The notes under the pieces were generated by a model, which did no database searches, was not told the origin of the DNA, and was given only the letters and a program-made list of their open reading frames with translations. Of a stretch of 64,000 bases of DNA, positions 7,939 to 16,669 are shown piece after piece (position 1 is the stretch's first letter; every line of letters starts with the position of its first letter). The stretch comes from Streptomyces sp. BK340. GTDB lineage: Bacteria > Actinomycetota > Actinomycetes > Streptomycetales > Streptomycetaceae. The stretch covers positions 1 through 64,000 of the forward strand of contig NZ_VISR01000003.1 in assembly GCF_007827595.1 (NCBI RefSeq). The letters run 5' to 3'. The position numbers were made by a program, and so were the translations under genes.

Positions 7939-9219
7939 GTGATGAGCCCGCGGGAGTTACCCGCGGGTATCGTCACCAGAGTGCCGAAGAGAGCCGCGGC
8001 GGCGGGCATGGACACGGGCGGCCCCTTCAAGGCGTTGCCCCCGGGCCTGCCGGACCGCCTCAGACCGTATGTCCCCGAGATCACCGAGGAGGTGGTCCGC
8101 GCGATCGGGACCGGGATCCCCGAGTACGCGCGCCCGATGGACGACACGTACATGCAGGCCGTGAACCGGGGTGTGGACCACGCGCTACGCGGACTGCTGG
8201 AGCGGATGGCCCAGCCGGACACCGACTGGGAGCCGGTGCGGGAGACGTACGAGCGCATCGGCCGCGGGGAGGCCGAGGAGGGCCGCAGCCTCGACTCGTT
8301 CCAGTCGGCGCTGCGGCTCGGCGCCCGGGTGACCTGGCGCCGGGTCAACGCCCTGGTGGACGGCGGGCTGCTGCCCCGCAATGTGCTGGGTGCCTTCGGC
8401 GAGGCACTGTTCCTGCACCTGGACGAGATGGCGGCCGCGGCGACCGCGGCCTACACCGAGGCCCGGCTGCACGCGGCCGGTGAACTCCAGCAGCGGCGGG
8501 CCCGGTTGGCCGATCTGCTGACCGCGGATCCCCCGGCCTCGGCCGGGGCGATCAACGATCTCGCGCACGCCGCGCGCTGGACGATGCCGCGGGCGGTGGC
8601 GGTGGTGGCCGTGGACCCCGGCCCCGGGGCGGGGCCGATCGTGCCGCCGGAGTTCCTCACCCGGTTCGACGTCCAGCCCGCGCTGCTGGTGGTGCCCGAC
8701 CCGGAGGGGCCGGGCCGGGCGCGGGCGGTGGCCGGGGCGCTGCAGGGGCTGCGCGCGGCGATGGGGCCCACGGTGGCGCTGCACGAGGGTGCGCGCTCGC
8801 TGCGCTGGGCCACCGAGGCGCTGGACCTCGTACGGCGCGGTGTGCTCTCCGGCACGGATCCGGCCGGCGGTGTGGTGCGCTGCCAGGACCACCTGTCCAC
8901 GCTGCTGCTCCTGCGCGACGACGCGCTGCTGGACGCGATGGCCGAGCGGTGGCTGCGTCCGCTGGAGCAGGTGCGCCCGCCGCAGCGGGAGCGGCTCGCG
9001 GAGACCCTGCTGGGCTGGCTGCAGTCCGGCCGCGGGGTCGCGGAGGTGGCCGTGCGTCTGGCGGTGCACCCGCAGACGGTCCGCTACCGGATGCGGCAGC
9101 TCGACGAGTTGTTCGGTGAGCTGCTGCACGACCCCGCGGCCCGCTTCGAGATCCAGCTGGCGTTACGGGCCCGGGAGCTGCGCAGGGGTGCCGCGGCCGG
9201 GGTGTGGACCCCCGAGTGA
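7939..9219 (+). CDS. PucR-type transcriptional regulator with TTA codon(s)
   Basis: Up to 426 residues. The N-terminal helical sensor (about residues 40-170, DRLRPYVPEITEEVVRAIG onward) resembles the RsbRD/CdaR-like region of actinobacterial PucR regulators. A central GGDEF-like degenerate domain follows. The C-terminal PucR helix-turn-helix is at about 365-412 (LLGWLQSGRGVAEVAVRLAV, then QTVRYRMRQLDELFG). Start codon is uncertain: GTG 7939, GTG 7981 and ATG 8008 are all in frame and none has a strong ribosome site. Codon 409 (9163-9165) is TTA inside the HTH tail; if the 7939 start is used, codon 7 is TTA too. It follows the permease/amidohydrolase pair and may regulate it. Confidence 0.88.
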   Translation: MMSPRELPAGIVTRVPKRAAAAGMDTGGPFKALPPGLPDRLRPYVPEITEEVVRAIGTGIPEYARPMDDTYMQAVNRGVDHALRGLLERMAQPDTDWEPVRETYERIGRGEAEEGRSLDSFQSALRLGARVTWRRVNALVDGGLLPRNVLGAFGEALFLHLDEMAAAATAAYTEARLHAAGELQQRRARLADLLTADPPASAGAINDLAHAARWTMPRAVAVVAVDPGPGAGPIVPPEFLTRFDVQPALLVVPDPEGPGRARAVAGALQGLRAAMGPTVALHEGARSLRWATEALDLVRRGVLSGTDPAGGVVRCQDHLSTLLLLRDDALLDAMAERWLRPLEQVRPPQRERLAETLLGWLQSGRGVAEVAVRLAVHPQTVRYRMRQLDELFGELLHDPAARFEIQLALRARELRRGAAAGVWTPE

Positions 9220-9223
9220 CTTC

Positions 9224-9260
9224 TTGGACAGGTGTCCGGCTATCCTGGACACCTGTCCAA
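9224..9260. promoter_or_regulatory. twin-palindrome operator of the DUF1304-TetR operon
   Basis: A perfect inverted repeat has arms TTGGACAGGTGTCC (9224-9237) and its exact complement (9247-9260) around GGCTATCCT. Each arm also contains its own 12-bp near-palindrome GGACA-NN-TGTCC, so there are two copies of one operator. The TATCCT between them (9241-9246) is a plausible -10 element. A TetR gene is second in the operon 23 bases downstream, which makes autoregulation through this site the simplest reading. Confidence 0.8.
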
Positions 9261-9282
9261 GTAGATGAGGGGGCCGCCGGTC

Positions 9283-9645
9283 ATGGAGATCGTGGCGAAC
9301 GTGCTGGTCGGCCTGGTGGCCGCGCTGCACGCGTACATCCTGGTGCTGGAAATGTTCCTGTGGCAGAAGAAACCGGGGCGCGGGCTGCACGGGTTCGATC
9401 CGGACATGGCCCGGGCGACCGCGCCGCTGGCCGCCAACCAGGGCCTCTACAACGGCTTTCTGGCCGCGGGCCTGGTGTGGGGGCTGATCGCCGACGATCC
9501 GACCGGGTTCCGGGTGCAGGTCTTCTTTCTGTCGTGTGTCGTGGTGGCGGGCGTGTTCGGCGCCGTCACGGCCAACCGCCGCATCCTGTTCGCCCAGGCG
9601 CTGCCCGGCGCGCTGGCCCTGGCTGCCGTGCTCGTCGCGCGATGA
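9283..9645 (+). CDS. DUF1304 integral membrane protein
   Basis: 120 residues with four predicted transmembrane helices: IVANVLVGLVAALHAYILVLEM at the start, the LAANQGLYNGFLAAGLVWGL block, VFFLSCVVVAGVFGAVTA, and the C-terminal ALPGALALAAVLVA. The W-x-K-P-x-G-R-x-x-F motif (residues 30-40) and the ANQGLYNGFLAAGL block are the signature of DUF1304 (YqjF-like small membrane proteins), whose function is unknown. ATG 9283 follows GAGGGGG. The stop overlaps the start of the TetR gene (ATGA), so both are made from one transcript, probably under control of the repeat at 9224-9260. Confidence 0.9.
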   Translation: MEIVANVLVGLVAALHAYILVLEMFLWQKKPGRGLHGFDPDMARATAPLAANQGLYNGFLAAGLVWGLIADDPTGFRVQVFFLSCVVVAGVFGAVTANRRILFAQALPGALALAAVLVAR

Positions 9646-10205
9646 CCCCGGCGCCCCAGGAGGACCCGCGGGCCGCGCGCACCCGCGCCCGGCTGCGCGC
9701 GGCCCTGCTCGCGGAGTGCGCCGAGCGCCCGCTGGAGGAGGTGGGGGTGGCCGCGCTGGTGCGCCGGGCCGGGGTGGGCCGGGCCACGTTCTACGTCCAC
9801 TACGACGGGCTGGAGGCGCTGGCGGTCGACACGTGCGCGGACGTAGTACGGCAGGCGGTGGACGCGCTGCACGCCTGGCGGGGGCGGCCCGACCCGGTCA
9901 ACTCACCGCCCGCCCTACGGGAGTTCTTCGCGGGCCTCGCCCCGCACGCGGCCCTGTACCGGTCGTTGCTCGCGCCGGGCGGCGGCGGGCCGCTCGGCCG
10001 GGTGCTGCACCGGGATCTGCGGGCCCGCAGCCTCGCCGAGCGCGAGCTGGCGGGTGCGGCGGACGCCCCGCTGGTCGCCTCCGCGGTCGCGGCGACCTTC
10101 GCGGGGGTCCTCGCGGACTGGCTGCACGGGCTGTTGACGGCCGGGCCGGAGGAAGTCGCGGACCAGGTCTGGCAGTTGCTGGTCGCGCTCCACCGGAGCC
10201 GGTGA
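9642..10205 (+). CDS. TetR-family repressor, translationally coupled to DUF1304
   Basis: 187 residues. The HTH occupies about residues 12-58 (ARTRARLRAALLAECAERPL, then VGVAALVRRAGVGRATFYVHYDGLEALAVD). The C-terminal domain (LREFFAGLAPHAALYRSLL and AATFAGVLADWLHGLL) has the pattern of the TetR_C subgroup with small-molecule pockets. The ATG overlaps the preceding stop by 4 bases. Self-coupling to one membrane gene and twin palindromes in front of the operon point to a ligand-inducible exporter or stress switch. Confidence 0.9.
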   Translation: MTPAPQEDPRAARTRARLRAALLAECAERPLEEVGVAALVRRAGVGRATFYVHYDGLEALAVDTCADVVRQAVDALHAWRGRPDPVNSPPALREFFAGLAPHAALYRSLLAPGGGGPLGRVLHRDLRARSLAERELAGAADAPLVASAVAATFAGVLADWLHGLLTAGPEEVADQVWQLLVALHRSR

Positions 10206-10209
10206 CGGG

Positions 10210-11055
10210 TCACTTGCAGGCGGTACCGTTCCTCGTCCGCGGCCAGGCCTCCACTCCGCCGGAGGTACGGACGTAGGCCGTGTCCTTGTCGTCGGTGAGC
10301 CACAGGCGCCGGTCGCGGTGGTGGTACCCGGTGTCACGAGCGCCCGCAGGCATGCTCACTTGCTCGCGGTACGACGCCGTGAGCAGGCCGGCACGGCGAA
10401 GGACCCCCTCGGGGTCGCGGGCGTACTGGCGGCCGTCCAGGTCGAGGAAGTGCGCCGACTGCCAGTCGCAGTGTTCCGGGCCGCCCGAACCGCTGAGCCG
10501 GCTCACCGGCACCCGCCGGCCGCTGCGGTCCGTCCAGACCTCCCAGCCCTGGGCGGCCGCGAACTTCGCCGGGAGTTCGGCCGGATCGCAGGAGGCGTTC
10601 GTCTCCGGGCCCCAACCGGGCCGGTTCTTCTGGTCCTCGGCCACCACGACGGCCACTTTGGTGCGCCCCTTGACGTCGAAGGAGTACAGCACGCGGTCCG
10701 CCTCCTTGCGCTCCACCCGGTAGCCGTGGTCGGGCTGGACCGGCTGGAACATGTCGAAGTAGAGCTTCAGACCCTCCTCGGGTGTGCGTCCGCCGTCCGA
10801 CGCGGACCACCCGTCGGGGCCGCCACCGTCGAAGATCTCCCCGTCGCACTCCAGCGCCCGGCCCGCGGCTCCGGAGGCCAGGCGGAGGGACCGGGGGCTG
10901 CCGTCGTCCACTGCCCTGGTGCCAACGTGGAGCGGACCGCTGTAGGGGGTCGCCGGTGGGGTGCCGTCGACCACCACCCGCACTCCGGTGCCGTCGTCGC
11001 ACCCCACCGCCGTCACGGCTGCGAGTACCGCCACGGCCACAAGTCCCCTGCGCAT
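10210..11055 (-). CDS. secreted lipoprotein of unknown function
   Basis: 281 residues. MRRGLVAVAVLAAVTAVGC is a lipoprotein signal with a VGC lipobox, the lipid-modified Cys being residue 19. The mature part has no domain I recognise. It contains an ALECDGEIFDGG segment near residue 60, a DMFQPVQ stretch, and a C-terminal region with four cysteines (CDWQSAHFLDLDGRQYARDP and the terminal CK). ATG 11055 is chosen over a longer open frame because only it gives a signal peptide. It should be anchored outside the membrane. It is tail-to-tail with the TetR gene and divergent from the STAS gene. Confidence 0.8.
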   Translation of the reverse strand: MRRGLVAVAVLAAVTAVGCDDGTGVRVVVDGTPPATPYSGPLHVGTRAVDDGSPRSLRLASGAAGRALECDGEIFDGGGPDGWSASDGGRTPEEGLKLYFDMFQPVQPDHGYRVERKEADRVLYSFDVKGRTKVAVVVAEDQKNRPGWGPETNASCDPAELPAKFAAAQGWEVWTDRSGRRVPVSRLSGSGGPEHCDWQSAHFLDLDGRQYARDPEGVLRRAGLLTASYREQVSMPAGARDTGYHHRDRRLWLTDDKDTAYVRTSGGVEAWPRTRNGTACK

Positions 11056-11326
11056 GCCCGCCCCTGTCGACTGGACTGTCGTTACGCTCCTCCGACGCGG
11101 GGACGGGCCGGAACGTTCGGAGCCCGGCGAGCCTGCCGGACCATCCGGCGACGGCATGGCACGCGCTGTCCCCGCCGCCCTGGAACCCTGCCGTCCACAT
11201 CACGGAAGGACACGCGGCGACAAACTCGAAGACATATGTCAATCGAACATGCTCAAATTCCTTCTATCGAGGGTAACTTGACGGTCGAGAGACGGTTTCC
11301 AGGCGCGCGTGGGAGGTGATGCCGTC

Positions 11327-11707
11327 GTGCAGGAGGGGCCCACGCCGTTCACTCGGCATCTGCGCATACGCGAGGACCGCGGGCACACGGTGCTGGAGTT
11401 CCGCGGCGAGATCGACATCGCGGCGGCGACGGAGATCGCTCCCGCCCTGGACCGGATCACCGACCGGCCCGGGGTCCGGATCGTGATCGACCTGCGGTCC
11501 GTGGAGTTCTTCGACTGCTCGGGTTTGCGCCTGCTCTACCGGGCCCGCAGCCGGGTGCTGGAGCGGGGCGGGCGGCTGCAGCTGGTGTGCACCCACCCGC
11601 TGATCCTGCGCGTCTTCCGGGTCACCGGGCTGTCCCGGCTGCTGCCGCCGCAGGCGACACTGGAGGCGGCTCTGGAACGACCCGAGGCCGCCTCCGGCTC
11701 GCTGTGA
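11327..11707 (+). CDS. STAS-domain anti-sigma factor antagonist
   Basis: 126 residues, one STAS domain. TVLEFRGEIDIAAATEIAPAL is the first strand-helix unit and VEFFDCSGLRLLYRA holds the phosphorylatable serine (DCSG). Such proteins release a sigma factor by binding its anti-sigma kinase in the unphosphorylated state. GTG 11327 has a GGGAGGTG ribosome site 9 bases upstream; the in-frame GTG at 11309 lies on that site. No anti-sigma kinase is adjacent, so the partner is elsewhere. The 270-base upstream region holds the palindrome GACATATGTC (11231-11240) and is unusually A+T-rich for this DNA; I could not place a convincing promoter. Confidence 0.88.
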   Translation: MQEGPTPFTRHLRIREDRGHTVLEFRGEIDIAAATEIAPALDRITDRPGVRIVIDLRSVEFFDCSGLRLLYRARSRVLERGGRLQLVCTHPLILRVFRVTGLSRLLPPQATLEAALERPEAASGSL

Positions 11708-11724
11708 CGACGGCCGCTTCCCGG

Positions 11725-12678
11725 CTAGGCGCCTCGCGGCTCCTCGAAGAGGGCGCTCACGGACTCACCGTTGTGAATGCGGCGTACGGCCTCGGCGAGG
11801 GCGGGGCCGATGGACAGCACGCGCAGCTTGCCGGTGTGCTCGTCCAGAGGTACGGGGACGGTGTTGGTGCACACGATCTCCAGCACGTCGGGCTGCTCGC
11901 TCAGCCGCTTGAGCGCACCGGCCGCGAACAGACCGTGCGTACAGGCCACCCGGATCGAGCGCGGACCCAACTCGCGTAGCCTCTCGAGGAGTTCGATGAC
12001 GGTGCTGCCCTTGGCGATCTCGTCGTCCAGGACGATGACGTCCCGGTCGGCCACGTCCCCGATCACGGCGCTGATGCTCACCCGGTCGTCGGCGAACCGC
12101 TGCTTGGCCCCGGCCGCCACCTGCGCGCCGATCAGCCGGGCGAAGGCGGCGGCCTCCTTGGCGTTGCCGAGGTCCGGGGAGACGACCGTGGTGCGCGAGA
12201 GGTCGTACTGCCGAAAGTGCGCGGCCAGTTCGCGCAGTGCGTGCAGATGGTCCACCGGCACCGAGAAGAAGCCGTGCACCTGCGGTGCGTGCAGGGTCAT
12301 GGCGAGGACCCGGCCGGCGCCCGCCGCCACCAGCAGGTCGGCGACCAGCCGTCCGCCGAGCGAGATGCGGGGCGCGTCCTTCTTGTCGGAGCGGGCGTAG
12401 GAGTAGTGGGGCATGACGACGGTGATCCGGCCGGCCGAGGCACCCCGGGCCGCGTCGCACATCAGCAGCAGCTCCACCAGGTGCTCCTGGACGGGTCTGA
12501 CCAGCGGCTGGATCAGGAAGACGTCCCGTTCCCGGCAGTTGGCCTGAAGCTGCACCTCCAGACAGTCGTTGGCGAAGCGGCTGACCCGGGTCGGGCTGAG
12601 CGGCACGCCCAGGTGGGCGCAGACCTCCTGAGCCAGTTCGGGATGGGCACTGCCACTGAAGACGGCGATGTCTCGCAC
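11725..12678 (-). CDS. prs: ribose-phosphate pyrophosphokinase paralogue
   Basis: 317 residues, full length for PRPP synthetase. The N-terminal IAVFSGSAHPELAQEVC, the ATP flexible loop YSYARSDKKDAPRISL (about residues 93-107), TLHAPQVHGFFSVPVDHL and the PRPP-binding strand VIVLDDEIAKGST (about 214-226) follow the family order. Several positions differ from housekeeping enzymes: DLHAGQIQGFF is TLHAPQVHGFF, SPDVGGVVRA is SPDLGNAKEA, and the phosphate loop D(T/S)xGT is AKGST. It should make PRPP from ribose 5-phosphate and ATP, but a specialised paralogue or altered phosphate donor use is possible. No nucleotide gene is adjacent. Confidence 0.85.
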   Translation of the reverse strand: MRDIAVFSGSAHPELAQEVCAHLGVPLSPTRVSRFANDCLEVQLQANCRERDVFLIQPLVRPVQEHLVELLLMCDAARGASAGRITVVMPHYSYARSDKKDAPRISLGGRLVADLLVAAGAGRVLAMTLHAPQVHGFFSVPVDHLHALRELAAHFRQYDLSRTTVVSPDLGNAKEAAAFARLIGAQVAAGAKQRFADDRVSISAVIGDVADRDVIVLDDEIAKGSTVIELLERLRELGPRSIRVACTHGLFAAGALKRLSEQPDVLEIVCTNTVPVPLDEHTGKLRVLSIGPALAEAVRRIHNGESVSALFEEPRGA

Positions 12679-12835
12679 GATCCGCTCCTCGCATGATCAG
12701 CACGGGCTGCGTCGATCATGCTACTGGCGACGCGAGTCGGCCCGGCACGCACGTCATTCGGTGCCATTCCGTCAACGCAGCGGTCTGGAACCGTATGTGG
12801 TGGGAATCCAGTGAGGAGGAAGGAGGACTGTCGAC

Positions 12836-13498
12836 ATGACGACTTCCGAAACGCGGCTCCCCCGACGCATGCCAGGCTGGGCACAGGCGCTCACGGCGTT
12901 CGTGCTGGTACTCGCCGTGCTGTTCGCGGGGATCAGGCTGGCCGTGCTCCCGAGCGTCAAAGACCTGTTCGGCACCGAGTCGCACGACCGTTCCGGCCCC
13001 GCACTCCTCAAGTCCATTCGGGACATGAGCCGTTACGACGCCGCCTCCGGCACGTTCCAGGTCGTCGTGGACCTGGAGAAGAACGCCAAGTACCTGCCCG
13101 ACGCTCTCCACGGCAGCCGCACCCTGTACGTCGGCGCGGGCACCGTGGAGGCGTACGTCGACCTCGGCCGGGTCGGCGAGAAGGACGTGTCGGTGAACGA
13201 CGACCGCACCTCGGCCACGCTCCGGCTGCCGCACGCCCGGCTCGGCAGGCCGGCCCTGGACCCCGACCACTCCTACGCCGTGTCCAAGCAGCGCGGTCTG
13301 TTCGACCGGCTCGGCGACCTGTTCTCGGACAACCCCAACAGCGAGCAGGCGGTGCAGAGGCTGGCGGTGCTGCACATCGGCGATGCCGCGCGCAGCAGCG
13401 GGTTGACGGCGCGGGCCGAGACCAACACCACCGGCATGCTGCAGGGCCTGCTGCGCTCTCTCGGCTTCACGGAGGTGCGCGTCCTGTACGGATCCTGA
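12836..13498 (+). CDS. DUF4230 membrane-anchored protein
   Basis: 220 residues. One N-terminal transmembrane helix (WAQALTAFVLVLAVLFAGIRLAV, about 14-36) is followed by a soluble domain with GTFQVVVDLEKNAKYLP and TLYVGAGTVEAYVDLG, the pattern of DUF4230 proteins; no enzyme activity is known. The C-terminal part NSEQAVQRLAVLHIGDAARSSGL continues the domain's helices. It is probably exposed outside the cell. A long GGAGGAAGGAGG ribosome site precedes the ATG. It is divergent from prs and convergent with the antiporter operon. Confidence 0.82.
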   Translation: MTTSETRLPRRMPGWAQALTAFVLVLAVLFAGIRLAVLPSVKDLFGTESHDRSGPALLKSIRDMSRYDAASGTFQVVVDLEKNAKYLPDALHGSRTLYVGAGTVEAYVDLGRVGEKDVSVNDDRTSATLRLPHARLGRPALDPDHSYAVSKQRGLFDRLGDLFSDNPNSEQAVQRLAVLHIGDAARSSGLTARAETNTTGMLQGLLRSLGFTEVRVLYGS

Positions 13499-13512
13499 TC
13501 CGCTCCCGCCGA

Positions 13513-15279
13513 TCAGCCGCCCAGCACGCCCGGCAGGGTCAGCACGCCCAGCGCGGTGGCGCCGACCAGCAGCCAGGCCACGTAGTCGCCGATGTGGCCC
13601 GACTGCAGGCGGCGCAGGGGCAGCGCCCAGTCCGGGGTGGCCAGCCGGCGCGGGTGGGTCACGGCGAGGGCGGCGAGGCCCACGGCGAGCAGGGTGGAGA
13701 CCAGGCCCAGCAGGATGCCGTGCGGCGTCCAGTGGACGGAGGCATGCGCGCCGCCCGACCCGGCCTCGTTGACCGAGCGGGCCACCACTGCCGCGAGGCC
13801 GGGGGCCACGCCGACGGCGAAGGCGCCGGCGAGCAGCACGGCGGGCACCGCGGTCATGGAGTCGGGGATGCGGCTGAGTCTCCTGCCGGTCTCAGGCCGC
13901 TCCTCTGACCCACTGGTCTCGTACGCGGCGTCCTCCGGGCGCGGCCCGAGCCCCAGGAACACCCGGGCGGTCACCCGCAGGACGGCGCCCGCGGTCACCG
14001 CGGAGGCGAGCAGGTACACCAGGGTGAGCGGGCCGCCGGCCGCCTCCTCGGTGATCGCCTTGCCGAGACCCGTCCCGAAGGGCGGCAGGCCTGCCAGCGC
14101 GAGCCCGCCGATCGCGAACATCACCCCGAACGCGCGCATCCCGCGCGCCCTGCCGTGCAGCGCGTGCTCGTCCACGCTGCCGAACCGGTCCAGGAGAGCG
14201 CCGGTGCAGGCGAACAGCGCCGCCTTGACTCCGGCGTGCCCGAGGAGGTACAGGGCGATCCCGTCGTCGCCCTCGGGGGTGAGCACGCCGAGGCCGACGA
14301 GGAACAGGCCGGTGTGCGCGACCGTGGAGTAGGCGAGCAGCCGCTTGATGTGCCGTTGGTACCAGCACATGACGGCGCCGATCGCGGCGGTGAGGACGCC
14401 CAGGGTCACCAGGGCCCGGGTCAGGTCGGCCGCGGGGACGCCGCCGGGTCCGGCGAAGACGGTGCCGTAGACGCGCCAGATGCCGTAGGCGCCGAGTTCG
14501 ACCATGACGCCGGACAGCAGCATGCACACCGGGGTGGGGGCGACCGCGTGCGCGTCGGGGAGCCAGAAGTGGAACGGCACGGCGGCCGCCTTCACCAGCA
14601 GTCCGGTCATGACCAGCACGAAGGCGGCGAGGACGAGGGCGTCCGGCCCGCCCTGCGCGGCCGCGCCGTCCAGGCCGCGCCCGATCTTCGTCATGGCCAG
14701 TTCGCCGGTGCGGGCGTACAGCAGGCCGATGCCCGACAGCATCGCGTACGCACCGAGGGAGTTGACGACCCCGAAGGTCAGCGCGCCCTGCACGGCCTTC
14801 GCCTCGTCGATCCGGTAGCCGGTCAGCGCATAGGCGGCGACGCTCATCAGCTCGAAGAACACGAACGCGTTGAACAGGTCGCCCGCGAGCGCGAAGCCGC
14901 ACATCGCCCCCTGGAAGACCAGCATCAGCGCGGGGTACGAGCCGGCGTGGCCGCGCGGCGGCTCGTCGAAGTAGCGCCAGGAGTACGCGAGGGCGGACAG
15001 GGTCAGCAGCGAGACGAGCGCGGCCATGGCCAGCGCCGGACCGTCCCCGACCAGCACGATGCCGACGCTCTCCCCGTCGACGGGTTGCCAGCCGCCGACC
15101 CATTCCACCAACGGGGGTGAGGAGTTGAGGAGCAGCACGAGCGCGAGGGCGGCCGTGGCGCCGGAAACGGCACACCCGGTGGTCTCGGCCACGACCCTGG
15201 ACAGCCGGCGGCCCGTGGCCACCAGCAGGGCGGCCCCGAGCAGCGGCACCGCGAAGAGCAGCGGGAGCAGGTGGTGCAT
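13513..15279 (-). CDS. mrpD: Mrp/Mnh antiporter subunit D (NuoN-like proton channel)
   Basis: 588 residues with about 14 transmembrane helices of the proton-pumping NuoL/M/N family. [27 protein letters not shown] contains the conserved Glu of helix 5. [21 protein letters not shown] has the channel lysine of helix 7 and the HAxAPT signature. [15 protein letters not shown] and HAGVKAALF carry further lysine/histidine channel residues. It should exchange protons for Na+ or K+ as part of a hetero-oligomer. The start overlaps the mrpC stop (ATGA). It is the last and longest gene of the six-gene operon and the only large channel subunit present. Confidence 0.92.
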   Translation of the reverse strand: MHHLLPLLFAVPLLGAALLVATGRRLSRVVAETTGCAVSGATAALALVLLLNSSPPLVEWVGGWQPVDGESVGIVLVGDGPALAMAALVSLLTLSALAYSWRYFDEPPRGHAGSYPALMLVFQGAMCGFALAGDLFNAFVFFELMSVAAYALTGYRIDEAKAVQGALTFGVVNSLGAYAMLSGIGLLYARTGELAMTKIGRGLDGAAAQGGPDALVLAAFVLVMTGLLVKAAAVPFHFWLPDAHAVAPTPVCMLLSGVMVELGAYGIWRVYGTVFAGPGGVPAADLTRALVTLGVLTAAIGAVMCWYQRHIKRLLAYSTVAHTGLFLVGLGVLTPEGDDGIALYLLGHAGVKAALFACTGALLDRFGSVDEHALHGRARGMRAFGVMFAIGGLALAGLPPFGTGLGKAITEEAAGGPLTLVYLLASAVTAGAVLRVTARVFLGLGPRPEDAAYETSGSEERPETGRRLSRIPDSMTAVPAVLLAGAFAVGVAPGLAAVVARSVNEAGSGGAHASVHWTPHGILLGLVSTLLAVGLAALAVTHPRRLATPDWALPLRRLQSGHIGDYVAWLLVGATALGVLTLPGVLGG

Positions 15280-15626
15280 CAGCCGCGCAACTCCCTCAGC
15301 TCGTCCGGGTCGAGGGTGCCGTGCCGCTTGGCGACCTGCAGGACCAGGGCGAGCAGCAGCGCGGTGACAGTGGCGCCGACGACGATGTCGGTGAGGGTGA
15401 GGGCCTGCACGACCGGGTCGACGACCGGCCGGGACCCCGGTGCGAGGTCGGAGAAGACCGGCGCGGTCGCCCCGTCGCGGTAGCCGACGGCCAGCAGCAG
15501 GACGTACGTGGACGACTGGCACACGGCCAGGCAGCCCACGGTGTGGATCAGGTTGCGGCTGGTGGCGAGGCCGTAGCAGCCGGTCAGGAAGACGTAGGCG
15601 GCGATCAGGTAGGGAAGGACATGCAT
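15279..15626 (-). CDS. mrpC: Mrp antiporter subunit C (NuoK-like)
   Basis: 115 residues with three transmembrane helices: [42 protein letters not shown], and [21 protein letters not shown]. The third helix carries the NuoK-type (A/V)LTLTxIVxGxxxTAxxL motif. It pairs with subunit D in the membrane. ATG 15626 is used; the directly preceding GTG (15629) is an equally good start with a GGGAG site about 11 bases upstream. It is coupled at both ends to its neighbours. Confidence 0.9.
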   Translation of the reverse strand: MHVLPYLIAAYVFLTGCYGLATSRNLIHTVGCLAVCQSSTYVLLLAVGYRDGATAPVFSDLAPGSRPVVDPVVQALTLTDIVVGATVTALLLALVLQVAKRHGTLDPDELRELRG

Positions 15627-15636
15627 CACGGCGTAC

Positions 15637-16377
15637 TCAACTCCCGTGTTCCTCCTCGATATCGACGGCCTGGTCCAGGAAACTCGCGAGCAGGAGGACG
15701 ACCGCACTGGTGACCTCCATGCCGACGGCCGCGTTCAGCAGGGGGACGGTGCCGCCGGAGGACAGTGTGTTGGAGGTGCCGTACGGCAGCAGTGTGTTGG
15801 CCAGGAACGCGGTGCCCGCGAGGAGGCCGGCGAGGCCGAGGACGGCGTAGGCGGAGACGGCGAGCGCGTCGCAGACGGCGAACACGCCGAGGGGGCGGAC
15901 GCGTTCCAGGGCGTGGTAGTCGGCACCGAGGTACAGCAGGTGCAGGGCGGTCGCGGCGACGACCCCGCCCTGGAAGCCGCCGCCGGGGCTGAGCTGGCCG
16001 TGGGCGATGACGTAGAGACCGGTCAGGAGGGCGACGGGCAGCACGATCAGGGCGTAGCGGCGGACGGGCAGGGCCACTTCGGCGGGTTGCGGCTGCGCCC
16101 GGTGCTCGTCGCGGGCCTCGCGCAGGAGCACCAAGCAGCCCAGCACGGCGGCGAACAGGATGCTCGTCTCGCCGAGGGTGTCGTAGGCGCGCTGGTCGAA
16201 GTTGACGGAGGCGATGGTGTTGGCGGTGTGCCGGGCGAGGGAGGCGCGGACGGCCCGCTCGCCGTACGGGTGCCACCGGCCGCCGAAGGCGGGCAGGTCC
16301 AGGCAGGCGGCGACGAGCAGGGCGGCCACCCCCGCGCCGCCGACAGCGAGCAGCCACAGCCGCAGCCGCCGGCTCAC
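15637..16377 (-). CDS. MbhE-MnhB fusion subunit of the Mrp-like complex
   Basis: 246 residues in two parts. Residues 1-90 resemble the MbhE-like segment normally found at the end of MrpA (WLLAVGGAGVAALLVAACLDLPAFGG, then TIASVNFDQRAYDTLGETSILFAAVLGCLVLL). Residues about 100-235 are an MnhB domain (VLPVALLTGLYVIAHGQLSPGGGFQGGVVAATAL, with the family's HGQLSPGGGFQGG signature). Thus the C-terminal pieces of MrpA and MrpB are joined, as in hydrogenase-linked Mbh modules. Its start overlaps the DUF4040 stop (ATGA). Confidence 0.88.
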   Translation of the reverse strand: MSRRLRLWLLAVGGAGVAALLVAACLDLPAFGGRWHPYGERAVRASLARHTANTIASVNFDQRAYDTLGETSILFAAVLGCLVLLREARDEHRAQPQPAEVALPVRRYALIVLPVALLTGLYVIAHGQLSPGGGFQGGVVAATALHLLYLGADYHALERVRPLGVFAVCDALAVSAYAVLGLAGLLAGTAFLANTLLPYGTSNTLSSGGTVPLLNAAVGMEVTSAVVLLLASFLDQAVDIEEEHGS

Positions 16378-16634
16378 CGCGCGCGGTCCTTCGTCCGGGC
16401 CTGCCGTCTGACCTTGCGTACCGACAGCATGATGAGCAGCGGGGTGAGCGCGGAGCCCACGGCCAGTTGCGACAGGCCGACGTCCGGTGCCTGGAGCACG
16501 GTGAACAGGACGGCCAGGACGACCCCGAGCACGGACAGCACCAAGGCCTGCCGGGCCGGTTCGCGCTGGGCCACGGCGGCGGTGGCGGAGGCGGCCACGA
16601 GCAGCAGGGCCACGACGATCACGGCATCAGCCAT
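16374..16634 (-). CDS. MbhD-like (DUF4040) subunit
   Basis: 86 residues, three transmembrane segments. The C-terminal VLQAPDVGLSQLAVGSALTPLLIMLSV is the MbhD/DUF4040 core: 'APDVALTEAAVGAGL' in most MrpA C-terminal domains. In ordinary Mrp systems this is the tail of the NuoL-like MrpA; here it is a separate small protein with no NuoL part in the operon. The stop is coupled to the next gene, and a 35-base gap separates it from the F-like gene. Confidence 0.86.
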   Translation of the reverse strand: MADAVIVVALLLVAASATAAVAQREPARQALVLSVLGVVLAVLFTVLQAPDVGLSQLAVGSALTPLLIMLSVRKVRRQARTKDRAR

Positions 16635-16669
16635 GCCGCACCTCGCTCCCACCCCGCACGGCTCCGGCG

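Noticed and set aside
9224..9246. TTGGAC plus TATCCT as a complete promoter inside the twin palindrome
   Set aside because: The spacing between them is only 11 bases, too short for a sigma-70-type promoter. The -10 may be real with another -35.
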